From positions 1 to 49,570 of the forward strand of contig PSKS01000011.1 of assembly GCA_040289115.1 (NCBI GenBank): DNA of 49,570 bases. The letters are read 5' to 3'. Below the pieces are notes generated by a model, which was given only the letters and a program-made list of their open reading frames with translations, searched no databases and was not told where the DNA came from. The position numbers and the translations under genes are program-made. The stretch comes from JAUQQI01 sp040289115 (GTDB taxonomy: Bacteria; Chloroflexota; Dehalococcoidia; JAUQQI01). Shown piece by piece: positions 1 through 9,779 of the stretch. Position 1 is the first letter of the stretch. Every line of letters begins with the position of its first letter.

Positions 1-698
1 CGGGCGCCCTCCGCCCAGCGGCCGCTGCCCCACGGCGCGGCGGGCCCTTCCCAGCCGTCGCCCACCAGCGGATAGCGAATGTAATAGAGCAGCCCCTCTT
101 CCTCCTCCTCCCGCTCCACCTCCAGATCGGAGAGGGCCGTGCCGCAGCGGGGACACCAGTTGATGAGATACTCCGCCCGGTAAATCAGGCCGCGCTCGTA
201 GAGGCGGACGAAGGCCTCGCGCACGGCCCGCGAGTGCTCCGGATCCATGGTGAACCGCTCGCGGGTCCAGTCGCAGGAAGCCCCCAGGCGGCGCAACTGC
301 CGGGTGATGGTCCCTCCGTATTTCTCCTTCCAGGCCCAGACCCGTTCCAGGAACTTCTCCCGGCCCAGTTGCTGGCGGGTCAGGCCCTCCCGGGCCAGTT
401 CCCGCTCCACCATCACCTGGGTGGCGATCCCTGCGTGATCCGTCCCTGGCACCCAGAGGGTGGGATCCCCTCGCATCCGGTGATACCGGATCATCAGGTC
501 CTCCAGGGTCACAAACATGGCATGGCCCATGTGAAGCTCCCCGGTGACGTTGGGCGGGGGCATGGCGATCACGAAGGGCTTCCTGGACCAGTCGATGCGG
601 GGGGTGAAGAAGCCCCGTTCCTCCCACCATCGGTAGATGGGCTCCTCGATCTCCTGCGGGTTAAAAGTCTTGGGCAACTCCATCGCCCGGCTCGCCAT
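1..698 (-). CDS. valS: Valyl-tRNA synthetase, N-terminal part (runs off left edge)
   Basis: Class I aminoacyl-tRNA synthetase that charges tRNA-Val in the cytoplasm. I translated the minus strand from the ATG at 698. The product opens MASRAMELPKTFNPQEIEE and reaches the class I nucleotide-binding signature PPPNVTGELHMGHAM (HIGH variant HMGH) near residue 50, then WVPGTDHAGIATQV, both typical of ValRS. About 232 residues are in the window; the C-terminal end, including KMSKS, lies beyond base 1. The start is supported by GGAGGGAG just upstream. The gene sits directly behind a T-box leader, so it should be induced by uncharged tRNA-Val. Identification is secure; only the extent is unknown. Confidence 0.95.
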   Translation of the reverse strand, partial: MASRAMELPKTFNPQEIEEPIYRWWEERGFFTPRIDWSRKPFVIAMPPPNVTGELHMGHAMFVTLEDLMIRYHRMRGDPTLWVPGTDHAGIATQVMVERELAREGLTRQQLGREKFLERVWAWKEKYGGTITRQLRRLGASCDWTRERFTMDPEHSRAVREAFVRLYERGLIYRAEYLINWCPRCGTALSDLEVEREEEEEGLLYYIRYPLVGDGWEGPAAPWGSGRWAEGA

Positions 699-751
699 CC
701 GTCTCCCTCCTTCGTCCGGGATATCCCCACGGGGCGCCCCGCCTGGGCCCC

Positions 752-792
752 CGAAACGAAAGCCCCCTCCCGTCACAAGGACGAGAGGGGGC
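752..792 (-). terminator. T-box intrinsic terminator
   Basis: The minus-strand RNA has arms GCCCCCTCTCGT and ACGGGAGGGGGC (12 pairs including one G-U) around a 7-nt loop, followed by TTTCGTTT. It lies right after the T-box core, as required for the terminator/antiterminator switch of this leader. Confidence 0.85.
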
Positions 793-1016
793 AGACCTCC
801 CGCGGTACCACCTTGCTTCAGGGGGCTTCCGAATCCCCCTGCCCTCTTGCCGCGATAACGGGCGGCCACCCGGGCCGGACTCAGGTCCGCCGGCCGGGGC
901 GGACGGTCATCCGGCCGGCTCCAGGGCGACCTTCAGCAGCGCCGCCGACAGGGGCTTCCACCCATCCCCCCTCGCTGGCGCCGGGGCCGCTGCCTACTCC
1001 TCCCCTTCTCCGCCGT
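752..1016 (-). promoter_or_regulatory. T-box riboswitch leader of valS
   Basis: On the minus strand the leader carries the conserved T-box core AAGGTGGTACCGCGG (plus 800-814). It is followed by a strong terminator and then the valS start. Its 5' part contains GGAGGAGTAGGCAGC, resembling the AGTA/AG-bulge side of stem I. The UGGN bulge reads UGGU, which would pair with an acceptor end carrying discriminator A, as expected for tRNA-Val. I could not assign the specifier codon with certainty; a GUC in the 3' half of stem I is a candidate. T-boxes are mostly from Firmicutes but are also known in Chloroflexota and Actinobacteria. Confidence 0.9.
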
Positions 1017-1052
1017 TCCTCAGATCCCCGCCGGGCCGTCCTCAGGCGGCCA

Positions 1053-1364
1053 TCAGATCACCTGGAACCGGCCCGTGGCCTTCACAATCTTCTCCTTGTA
1101 GTTCCGGACGTGGCGGAAAAGCTTCTTCTTGAGTTCCTGCCACTCCGGGCTGGCCAGGATGCGCTGCAAGGTCTCCATATCCTGGGCGATGGCGCCAGTG
1201 AGGATCTGGGGACCTTCCCCATACATCGTATACCAGGCGTCGGTGGGCTCCATCCCCAGGCGCATCATCCCCGGCGCGAACTCCCGCACGATGAACTCGA
1301 AATACTCCTGTTCGTGGCCGGGCTTGATGTCCCAGGCCATCAGCAGTTTGACCATCTCGGCCAT
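1053..1364 (-). CDS. Small conserved hypothetical protein, possible dimeric alpha/beta-barrel fold
   Basis: 103 residues starting MAEMVKLLMAWDIKPGHEQEYF. No enzyme motif is recognised. The pattern 'hydrophobic strand, W-x-I-x-P-G-H-E-x-E-Y-F-E-F', a middle segment with many aromatics, then a long amphipathic helix (PEWQELKKKLFRHVRNYKEKIV) resembles ferredoxin-like dimeric alpha/beta-barrel (ABM/NIPSNAP-like) proteins; that is an inference from pattern only. No signal peptide or membrane segment. It precedes the valS T-box leader in the same direction; the two are 37 bp apart, so the T-box region starts just after its stop. GGGAGGGAGCG precedes the ATG. Confidence 0.7.
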   Translation of the reverse strand: MAEMVKLLMAWDIKPGHEQEYFEFIVREFAPGMMRLGMEPTDAWYTMYGEGPQILTGAIAQDMETLQRILASPEWQELKKKLFRHVRNYKEKIVKATGRFQVI

Positions 1365-1448
1365 CGCTACGCTCCCTCCCCAGGCAACGGGGATCCCTTC
1401 CGCGCGGTTTGCTCTATATTGTAGCCGGCATCTGCCTTTTTGGGCAAC

Positions 1449-1667
1449 TCAAAGGACGCCGACCACCAGGAGGAGAAGCACCGCCAACGCGCAAAGGTCC
1501 AGGAGCAACAGCCCCCCCAGGATCAGCCGCTGCATAGGGGTCAGGCCCTTCAGGAAGGTCAGTCCGCCCGGCAGTCCGGAGGAGGGCTCTGTCTCCACCT
1601 TTTCCTCGATGACCTCCCCCTCAGGGACCTCGGAGAGATGCTGGCGGATATCCTCGAACATCGACAA
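1449..1667 (-). CDS. Small single-pass membrane protein
   Basis: 72 residues. The N-terminal ~40 residues are acidic and soluble (MSMFEDIRQHLSEVPEGEV, then EEKVETE). The C-terminus is one long hydrophobic helix, LILGGLLLLDLCALAVLLLL, ending at the stop, so it looks like a tail-anchored or N-in single-pass protein. I do not recognise a family. It starts 9 bp after the stop of the NYN-domain gene and is probably co-transcribed with it and clpC. GGAGGTTG precedes the ATG. Short length leaves some doubt that it is expressed, but start signal, spacing and the coherent membrane helix support it. Confidence 0.65.
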   Translation of the reverse strand: MSMFEDIRQHLSEVPEGEVIEEKVETEPSSGLPGGLTFLKGLTPMQRLILGGLLLLDLCALAVLLLLVVGVL

Positions 1668-1676
1668 CCTCCCGGA

Positions 1677-2162
1677 TCAATTTTCCGCCGACCTCGCCCG
1701 GAACCGGCGCAGCCAGTATTCGAGCCCCTCCGCGTCCGCCTCCGGCTTCTCCTCGCTCCCCGGGGCAGCGGACTCGACCGTGCCCAGGGCGCGCCGCAGA
1801 TAGGCCACGAAGGCTGGGCTCGACCACACCTGGGCGCCGCGGCGGCGGGCCGCCTCCTGAACGCGGCGGTCCGAGGAGACCACGATGAGGCCCCGGGGGT
1901 TGCGCTCGGCCTGGAGGATGCGGATCAGCAACGCGTCAGCGGTGACCCCGGACGGGGCGAAGCGCACCGTCACCCCACCCCGCGACGTCCGATCGCGGGC
2001 TCTCCCCGGCGCGCCCCGATCGAAGACCACCGTGATGCGACGCCCGGTGCGCAGGGCCAGCCGCTGCAACCGCTCCACCAGGCGGGCCTCATCGTCCGGA
2101 TCCGCCAGATGGAGGTCCGGCATGGCCCCGATGAGGTTGTGGCCGTCGATGAGGAAAGGCAT
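1677..2162 (-). CDS. NYN-domain (YacP-like) ribonuclease
   Basis: 161 residues with an N-terminal PIN-like NYN fold: FLIDGHNLIG gives the first catalytic Asp (D6), RRITVVFDRG gives the second acidic strand, and the later VVSSDRRVQEAARRRGAQV segment supplies the SSDxxV motif typical of YacP/Rae1-type endoribonucleases. Family members act on mRNA or rRNA, Rae1 on ribosome-bound mRNA. The last ~35 residues (E/A-rich) form a tail of unknown role. It follows clpC with a 48-bp gap on the same strand. The specific RNA target cannot be told from sequence. Confidence 0.85.
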   Translation of the reverse strand: MPFLIDGHNLIGAMPDLHLADPDDEARLVERLQRLALRTGRRITVVFDRGAPGRARDRTSRGGVTVRFAPSGVTADALLIRILQAERNPRGLIVVSSDRRVQEAARRRGAQVWSSPAFVAYLRRALGTVESAAPGSEEKPEADAEGLEYWLRRFRARSAEN

Positions 2163-2210
2163 CGTCCCCTCGCGCCCCCGGCGCCCCGCCTCGCGCGCCG
2201 CTGCGGGCGA

Positions 2211-4676
<2,466 letters not shown>

Positions 4677-4715
4677 GGCCAGATCTCCAGGAAACCAGTT
4701 TTAGCCAATTTAATA

Positions 4716-5837
4716 TTACCCCTCCGGCGCAAGCTCCTCCCGGGCCTGCCGGAGGCTCAGGCCGAGCCGCCTTCGCTCGGGGTCGACGGCGATGACCTTC
4801 AAGGTCACCACGTCGCCCTCCTTCACCACTTCCTTGGGGTGCTTGATGGGGCGGTCGCTAAGCTCGGAGAGGTGCACCAGCCCCTCCACCCCGGCCTCGA
4901 CCCGGGCGAAGGCGCCGAAGGCGGCTAGCCTGGTAATGTTCGCCCTCACCAGCTGCCCCACTTTGTATCTTTCGGCAACTGTGGCCCAGGGCTCAGGCTG
5001 GACCCGCTTGAGGGAGAGGGCTATCCGCTTCGCCTGCGGGTCTACGGCCAGAACGTAGACCCGCACTTCCTCTCCTATTTTAACAACTTTGCTGGGGTGT
5101 TCGACACGGTCCCAGGAAAGCTCCGAGATGTGCACCAGCCCCTCGACACCCCCCAGGTCCACGAAGACCCCGAAGTCGCTGATGCCGCTCACCCGACCCG
5201 TCCGAATCTCCCCCGGCCGGACCGACCGGACAAGCTCAGCCTGCTGCTGGAGGCGGCGAGCCTGCTGACCCAGACGCTCTGAAAGGATGAGCCGGTTGCG
5301 TCGCCGGTTTATATCAAGCACCTTCAGGGGAATGACCTTCCCAACGAGGTCGGCCAGCTCGGGCTCAGTGCGGCCGCTCACCAGCTGGGATGCCGGCACA
5401 AAACCGCGCAGGCCGGCCACCGCAACCACGACGCCGCTCCTGACCACCTCGGTGACTAGGCCCTCCACCACCTCACCGGCCTCGGCGGCCCGCTCCAGCT
5501 GCTGCCAAGCCTGCTCCACTAGGCCCCGACGCAGGGAAAGGATGACCTGGCCCTCAGCATCTTCGGGCCGGACGACAAAGCAGAGGACCTCCTGACCGAC
5601 GGTCAAATTGACCCCGTGCTGGAGCAGCGCCTGGGCCTCGTGGGGTGGAACTAGGCCCTCGGACTTCGAACCGATGTCAACAAGGATGCCTTGCCGGTCG
5701 ATGCGGACAATCCGGCCGGTAACCGCATCCCCCCGCCGCAGTACCGTTCGACCAAAGGGCTCGCGGCGCAACCAGTCGGTAAGGGGATCTTCACCCTGGC
5801 TGATACCACGGCCTCTATCCGCAAAATCCGATTCCAT
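4716..5837 (-). CDS. rpsA: S1 RNA-binding domain protein (30S ribosomal protein S1-like)
   Basis: 373 residues with four S1 OB-fold repeats, roughly residues 32-102, 117-185, 207-277 and 292-362. The last two are best conserved (GxVSGISDFGVFVDLGG-EGLVHISELS and the corresponding GAFARVEAGVEGLVHLSELS). Four repeats rather than six is common in Gram-positive and Chloroflexota S1 proteins, which bind mRNA on the 30S subunit; an RNA-stability role is the alternative. The minus strand carries a clear -10 TATAAT (plus 5869-5874) 32 bp before the ATG. It is 39 bp upstream of clpC, and contains no GATC except near its start, unlike clpC, which has many. Confidence 0.85.
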   Translation of the reverse strand: MESDFADRGRGISQGEDPLTDWLRREPFGRTVLRRGDAVTGRIVRIDRQGILVDIGSKSEGLVPPHEAQALLQHGVNLTVGQEVLCFVVRPEDAEGQVILSLRRGLVEQAWQQLERAAEAGEVVEGLVTEVVRSGVVVAVAGLRGFVPASQLVSGRTEPELADLVGKVIPLKVLDINRRRNRLILSERLGQQARRLQQQAELVRSVRPGEIRTGRVSGISDFGVFVDLGGVEGLVHISELSWDRVEHPSKVVKIGEEVRVYVLAVDPQAKRIALSLKRVQPEPWATVAERYKVGQLVRANITRLAAFGAFARVEAGVEGLVHLSELSDRPIKHPKEVVKEGDVVTLKVIAVDPERRRLGLSLRQAREELAPEG

Positions 5838-5970
5838 GCGGGTAAAGCCTTCCCTCCACTGCGTTTAGATTATACGCCCCCAAACTGCCCAAAGTAAAGG
5901 GCCGCCTGCGTTCTAAGGTCGACATCCTGCGCCCGTCGGTGCGGGAAATCCCCTCCGCCGGGCCAAGGTC

Positions 5971-6009
5971 TTGCCGACACCACCGGCCACGTGTTAACAT
6001 AACATTAAC
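5971..6009 (+). promoter_or_regulatory. Promoter and candidate Fur-family operator of the nickel/cobalt operon
   Basis: TTGCCG (5971-5976) and TAACAT (5995-6000), 18 bp apart, form a plausible promoter. The 17-bp element GTTAACATAACATTAAC (5993-6009) is an inverted repeat, GTTAA-N7-TTAAC, overlapping the -10. Its AT-rich dyad stands out in GC-rich DNA, and Fur-family sites usually have such AT-rich dyads. The ATG lies 10 bp downstream with no Shine-Dalgarno sequence, so the transcript may be nearly leaderless. Assignment to this regulator is inferred from position. Confidence 0.5.
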
Positions 6010-6019
6010 TGCAACCGCA

Positions 6020-6481
6020 ATGAATGGCGAGAACAACCAGTCGGAGTTGAAAGAGGTTGACGTAGCTGGGGAACTGAGGGCCCGGGGTCTGCGGGTTACC
6101 CCCCAGCGGGCCCATATCCTGCGGCTGATTAAAGCCGCCTCGGGCCATATCACTGCCGAAGAAATTTACCGGGAGGTAAACCGGCATTTGCCCTTTACAG
6201 ACATCTCCACCGTCTACCGGACCCTCGACCTGCTGGAGGCCCACGGCCTGGTTCGACGCCTGGTTACCGGCCAGGGCCAGACCCAGTACGAGTGGGGCCA
6301 CGAGCCCCATTTTCACCTCATCTGCGTCCGGTGCGGGCGGGTGGAAAACTTTCTCGACGAGGAGCTGGCCGTGACCATCGGCCGGCTCGCGGCTGAGCGG
6401 GGTTATCGGCCCGCCGAGTTCCACGTGAACGTCTTCGGGCTCTGCCCGAACTGTCAGGAGGCCAAAGATGCACATCCCTGA
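6020..6481 (+). CDS. Fur-family metal-responsive repressor (probable nickel-type)
   Basis: 153 residues if translation starts at ATG 6020; a GTG at 5939 in frame would add 27 residues lacking family similarity. The winged helix occupies residues ~15-85 (LRVTPQRAHILRLI ... HITAEEIYREV ... DISTVYRTLDLLEAHGLV). The dimerisation/metal domain has HFHL at 97-100 with HEPHFH metal ligands, and two CxxC pairs for structural zinc, C102/C105 and C142/C145. The stop overlaps the start of nikMN by 14 bp, so regulator and transporter are co-transcribed. That context favours a Nur-like nickel (or cobalt) sensor over Zur or PerR. Autoregulation at the 17-bp dyad just upstream is likely but untested. Confidence 0.85.
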   Translation: MNGENNQSELKEVDVAGELRARGLRVTPQRAHILRLIKAASGHITAEEIYREVNRHLPFTDISTVYRTLDLLEAHGLVRRLVTGQGQTQYEWGHEPHFHLICVRCGRVENFLDEELAVTIGRLAAERGYRPAEFHVNVFGLCPNCQEAKDAHP

Positions 6482-7475
6482 TGGTTATTTAAGCCCCGAG
6501 ACCTGCGCCGTTCTGGCCGCAGCCTCCGCCCCGGCCCTCTACCTGGCGGCCCGCCGCCTGAGCCAGGAGTCGGAATCAGCCGTTTTGCCCCGGGTTGCCA
6601 TGGCCTCGGCCTTTGGGTTTGTGCTCCAGATGCTGAACGTCCCCGTCCCTGACGGCACGTCGGCCCACGCGGTGGGGGCAGCGCTGGCGGCCATCCTGCT
6701 GGGGCCGTGGGGTGGGATGCTGGCCATGACGGTTACCCTGGTGATTCAGGCCCTCTTCTTCGGCGACGGGGGAATACTGGCCTTGGGCGCGAACGTCTTT
6801 AACATGGGGGTTCTGGCGCCGGCGGCGGCCTATGTCACGTACCAGGCGGTCGGGGCTGGCAGCTCCGCCGGGACCCGCCGGCTGGTCGGGGCGGTGCTGG
6901 CCGGCTACTTGAGCATCAATCTTGCCGCACTGGCCACGGGCATCGAGCTCGGCCTTCAACCCCTTCTTTTCCGGGCTGCTGACGGAACCCCCCTCTACAA
7001 TCCTTACCCGGTGGAGTTGGCGGTGCCGGCGATGATGCTCGCCCACCTGCTGGTCGCCGGGCCGGTGGAGGCCCTCCTGACGGGCCTCATCGTCGGCTAC
7101 ATCCAGCGGGTTCAACCAGACCTCCTCAGTCGCCACGCACCTGGAGCGGGCGGCCGGGCGTGGCTACCCCTGGCCCTGGTGCTGGGTTTGCTGGTGGTTC
7201 TAACCCCCCTCGGCTTGATTGCTCAGGGCACGCCCTTCGGGGAGTGGGCACCGGAGGAGCTGGCCGCCCTGCTCGGCTACGTGCCGCAGGGGGTAGCCGA
7301 GCTTAGCGGCCGCTGGTCCGGACTTCTCCCCGGGTACACCGTCCCGGCCTTAGCCGATGTTCCGGGCGGGGTGGTTGTCGGCTACTTGATTTCGGCCTTG
7401 GTAGGAATCGCGCTGGTGACCTTAACATGGCTGATCTTGCGGCAGATCCTGGCTCGGCCCCGGGTCCGACCCTGA
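6468..7475 (+). CDS. nikMN: ECF nickel/cobalt transporter substrate-binding component NikMN (CbiM plus NikN-like domain)
   Basis: 335-residue membrane protein. It begins MHIPDGYLSPETC; in this family Met1 amine and His2 bind the metal. CbiM-type helices fill residues ~1-215, including the GGMLAM, FGDGGILALGANVFNMG and HAVGAALAAILLGPWGG motifs. After ~225 comes an extra NikN/PDGLE-like segment with two transmembrane helices (LVLGLLVVLTPLGL and GVVVGYLISALVGIALVTL) flanking an extracytoplasmic loop, so the small N component is fused on. It is translationally coupled to the Fur gene (14-bp overlap) and to nikQ (49-bp overlap). Nickel versus cobalt cannot be settled from sequence; no B12 biosynthesis genes are nearby, which mildly favours nickel. 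Confidence 0.88.
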   Translation: MHIPDGYLSPETCAVLAAASAPALYLAARRLSQESESAVLPRVAMASAFGFVLQMLNVPVPDGTSAHAVGAALAAILLGPWGGMLAMTVTLVIQALFFGDGGILALGANVFNMGVLAPAAAYVTYQAVGAGSSAGTRRLVGAVLAGYLSINLAALATGIELGLQPLLFRAADGTPLYNPYPVELAVPAMMLAHLLVAGPVEALLTGLIVGYIQRVQPDLLSRHAPGAGGRAWLPLALVLGLLVVLTPLGLIAQGTPFGEWAPEELAALLGYVPQGVAELSGRWSGLLPGYTVPALADVPGGVVVGYLISALVGIALVTLTWLILRQILARPRVRP

Positions 7476-8401
7476 CCCTGCCGGTTTGGCTAGGCCAAGG
7501 GTCGGCCCCCGCCGCTCCCACTGAACCAGTAGAAGGGCGGGTCCGGCTCGATTTTGTGGCCCGAACCCTGGTAACTACCCTGGAGGTGGTCCAGCGGACC
7601 CTCTTCGCCGAGGAAGTGGCCCGCCGGGACGGCCTGCTCCAGCGGGCGGTCCCAGGCCTAAAGATACTCAGCTTTCTTGCCCTAATTTTGGCCGCCGGCC
7701 TCAGTCGAAGCCTAGCCCCCTTGGCCCTCCTTTACGGAAGCTGCCTCCTCCTCACCGTTTTGGGGCGGCTCGATTTCCGGTCTTTTCTTTTGCGAACGTG
7801 GCTCGTGGTTTTAGTCTTTACGGGTTTCATTGTCCTACCGGGAATGACAAGCCTGGTAACCCCGGGCGAGCCCCTCCTGGTGCTCCTCCGGTTCGAATCC
7901 GAAGCCCGGCTCGGACCGCTGGGACTGCCTTCGGAGGTAAGCATCACCCGTCAGGGCCTGACCGGGGGCCTAATGGTGATGCTTCGGGCCGCTACGTCCG
8001 TTTCCCTGGCGGCCGTCCTTACGTTGACCACCAAATGGTTCGAGCTTTTGCTGGGCCTTCAGGCTTTGGGCCTACCGGCCGCCGTGGGCATGGTTTTAAC
8101 CCTGGCTTACCGGTATATATTCGTTCTCCTAGCGGTGGCCCGGGATATGTACTACGCCTGGCAGGCCCGAGTGATGGGGGCCTCGGTGGGCCGGACCGGT
8201 CGGATGCTGGGGGCGGCGGCCGCCTACGCCCTATTCTTCCGCTCGGAGGCCCTGGCCCGGGAAGTACACCAGGCGATGCTTGCCCGGGGCTTCCGGGGCC
8301 GGACAACCTTTGCCAGCCGACGGCCCTATTCGGTCGGGGCCTCTGCCCTCCTGGGGGCCATTACCCTGCTGGTGCTTTTGGGGGCATATGTTTTGGGCTA
8401 A
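7427..8401 (+). CDS. nikQ: ECF transporter transmembrane component NikQ/CbiQ (EcfT)
   Basis: 324 residues. About five membrane helices lie between residues ~78 and 320. The cytoplasmic coupling helices show the EcfT signature AxxxRG: ALAREVHQAMLARGFRG near residues 275-292, and RVMGASVGRTGRML as the first conserved region. It links the NikMN subunit to the ATPase. The start at 7427 lies inside nikMN, giving a ~40-residue Pro-rich non-conserved leader before the first conserved region; a start further downstream is possible. It overlaps nikO by 14 bp. Confidence 0.85.
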   Translation: MADLAADPGSAPGPTLTLPVWLGQGSAPAAPTEPVEGRVRLDFVARTLVTTLEVVQRTLFAEEVARRDGLLQRAVPGLKILSFLALILAAGLSRSLAPLALLYGSCLLLTVLGRLDFRSFLLRTWLVVLVFTGFIVLPGMTSLVTPGEPLLVLLRFESEARLGPLGLPSEVSITRQGLTGGLMVMLRAATSVSLAAVLTLTTKWFELLLGLQALGLPAAVGMVLTLAYRYIFVLLAVARDMYYAWQARVMGASVGRTGRMLGAAAAYALFFRSEALAREVHQAMLARGFRGRTTFASRRPYSVGASALLGAITLLVLLGAYVLG

Positions 8402-9170
8402 CGGCCAGACGGTTTTTGAACTGAAGGACGTGTCGGTGAGCTACCTGGGCAGGTTCCCGGCCTTGGCCGGCTTAAGTCTGACGGTGGGGCGTGGGGAGCA
8501 GGTTGCCCTCATGGGTCCTAACGGTTGCGGCAAGTCCACCCTGCTCAAGGTCCTGGCCGGCCTCATTTTCCCCGACTCGGGGAGTGTCCGAGCCTTCGGG
8601 CAGTTCCTCACCCCGGCCAGCCTCGGCCGTCTAAGCTTTTTCCGGGAGTTTCGCCGGCGGGTGGGGCTCGTCTTTCAGAATTCGGATGCCCAGCTTTTTA
8701 ACCCCACCGTCTTTGAAGAGATAGCCTTCGGCCCGGCCCAGCTGGGTTTCCCGCCGGACGAGGTTGCCTGCCGTGTACGGGACATGCTGGCCCTGATGGA
8801 AATCGAGGAGCTGGCCGACCGGGCCCCCTTTCAGCTGAGCGAGGGACAGAAGCGGCGGGTAGCCCTTGCGGCCGTCCTGGCGGTGGACCCGGAGGTGCTC
8901 TTGCTGGACGAGCCCACCACCGGCCTGGACCCTCGCACTAACGACCGCCTCGTGGAGATCCTGTGGGGTCTGCGTCGGCTTGGTAAGACCATGCTGGTGG
9001 CCACCCACGACCTGGAGCTTGCCCGACTGGTGACCGACCGGTCGGTGGTTATCGGCGAGGACCACCGGGTCTGGGCTGACGGGCCGACGGCCGAGATTCT
9101 GGCGGACCGGGACCTTCTTTACCGGGCGAACCTAGTGGGCCGGGCCTGGACGGGGCGCACGGCGCCTTGA
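8388..9170 (+). CDS. nikO: ECF transporter ATP-binding protein NikO/CbiO
   Basis: 260-residue ABC ATPase, taking ATG 8388. The longer in-frame form from 8280 adds 36 residues that are a shadow of nikQ. Walker A is GPNGCGKST at 43-51, the Q-loop region is LVFQNSDAQLF, the signature is QLSEGQKRRVALA, and Walker B is VLLLDEPTTGLDP followed by the switch His in VATHDLELA. FQNSDAQLF is typical of EcfA/CbiO proteins. It provides the energy for metal uptake by NikMN/NikQ. It is the last gene of the four-gene overlapping operon and converges with the lipoprotein gene 8 bp away. Confidence 0.92.
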   Translation: MFWANGQTVFELKDVSVSYLGRFPALAGLSLTVGRGEQVALMGPNGCGKSTLLKVLAGLIFPDSGSVRAFGQFLTPASLGRLSFFREFRRRVGLVFQNSDAQLFNPTVFEEIAFGPAQLGFPPDEVACRVRDMLALMEIEELADRAPFQLSEGQKRRVALAAVLAVDPEVLLLDEPTTGLDPRTNDRLVEILWGLRRLGKTMLVATHDLELARLVTDRSVVIGEDHRVWADGPTAEILADRDLLYRANLVGRAWTGRTAP

Positions 9171-9178
9171 GGTGCCGG

Positions 9179-9607
9179 TCAGCAGGGTCGGATCTGATCC
9201 GGGTCGGTAACCTCGACCTGGGCCGTTCCCCGGTAAAGGTCCACCCGGCCGGTAACACACAGGCGGCTACCCGCCTGAAAAGCCTGCTCCGGGGTCGGCT
9301 TAAACTTGGCCCGATTTTCGCCCCAGACTATGGCCACGAAAACCGGGTTCGGATACGGCCGCTCGAAGTTGAGAAAAGTGGGCCGGCCGGCCGTGCCCGG
9401 ACGGTACGTCACCTCGGCCAGCACCCCGCAGACCGTGACCACCCGACCCGCCGCCGAGGCGGCCTGAGCCGCCGGGACGCAGGCTGGAGTGGGAGTGGAC
9501 AGAAGGGCCTGAGACGGGACACCGGATGGGGCTGGGCTGGGGTTTGCCACCGGCCGAGCGGAACATCCCGCCATCAAAAAGGCGAGAAGTAGAAGCACTC
9601 GGGCCAC
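9179..9607 (-). CDS. Small lipoprotein with possible OB-like domain
   Basis: 142 residues from GTG 9607. The GTG at 9598 fits better with AAGGTGG five bases ahead and would give 139 residues. The N-terminus is a type II signal peptide with lipobox LMAGC, so the mature protein is lipid-anchored outside the membrane. After a Pro-rich linker the domain ACVPAAQAASAAGRVVTVCGVLAEVTYRPG, with FLNFERPYPNPVFVAIVWG and GSRLCVTGRVDLYRGTAQVEV, resembles OB-fold nucleic-acid-binding/thermonuclease-associated modules; the resemblance is to pattern only. It has its own very good promoter and converges with nikO. Function unknown. Confidence 0.75.
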   Translation of the reverse strand: MARVLLLLAFLMAGCSARPVANPSPAPSGVPSQALLSTPTPACVPAAQAASAAGRVVTVCGVLAEVTYRPGTAGRPTFLNFERPYPNPVFVAIVWGENRAKFKPTPEQAFQAGSRLCVTGRVDLYRGTAQVEVTDPDQIRPC

Positions 9608-9619
9608 CTTATTATCGCC

Positions 9620-9648
9620 AGTATAGCCGGCTGAACACGGTATGTCAA
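9620..9648 (-). promoter_or_regulatory. Sigma-70-type promoter of the lipoprotein gene
   Basis: The minus strand has -35 TTGACA (plus 9643-9648), a 17-bp spacer and -10 TATACT (plus 9620-9625). The expected transcription start is only ~15-20 bases before the GTG start codons, leaving room for AAGGTGG as ribosome-binding site of GTG 9598. Confidence 0.75.
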
Positions 9649-9779
9649 CCGTGGAAAGCGCAGTCTGAGGCTTTCCCAGCGGCTCCTCTAAATCGGGTCA
9701 GCAATAAACCTGGAAATTCTTGCCTGGGTGTAATATACTTGCAGTCCGGCACCGATGGCCGACCAAGGGGGTATCTCTG

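Noticed and set aside
234..1424. Long plus-strand frame across valS, the T-box and the small protein gene
   Set aside because: Pro/Gly/Arg-rich shadow frame opposite valS and structured RNA, no start signal, no family pattern.
8280..8387. 36-residue N-terminal extension of NikO
   Set aside because: Lies inside nikQ in another frame and lacks ABC ATPase similarity; ATG 8388 gives a normal start.
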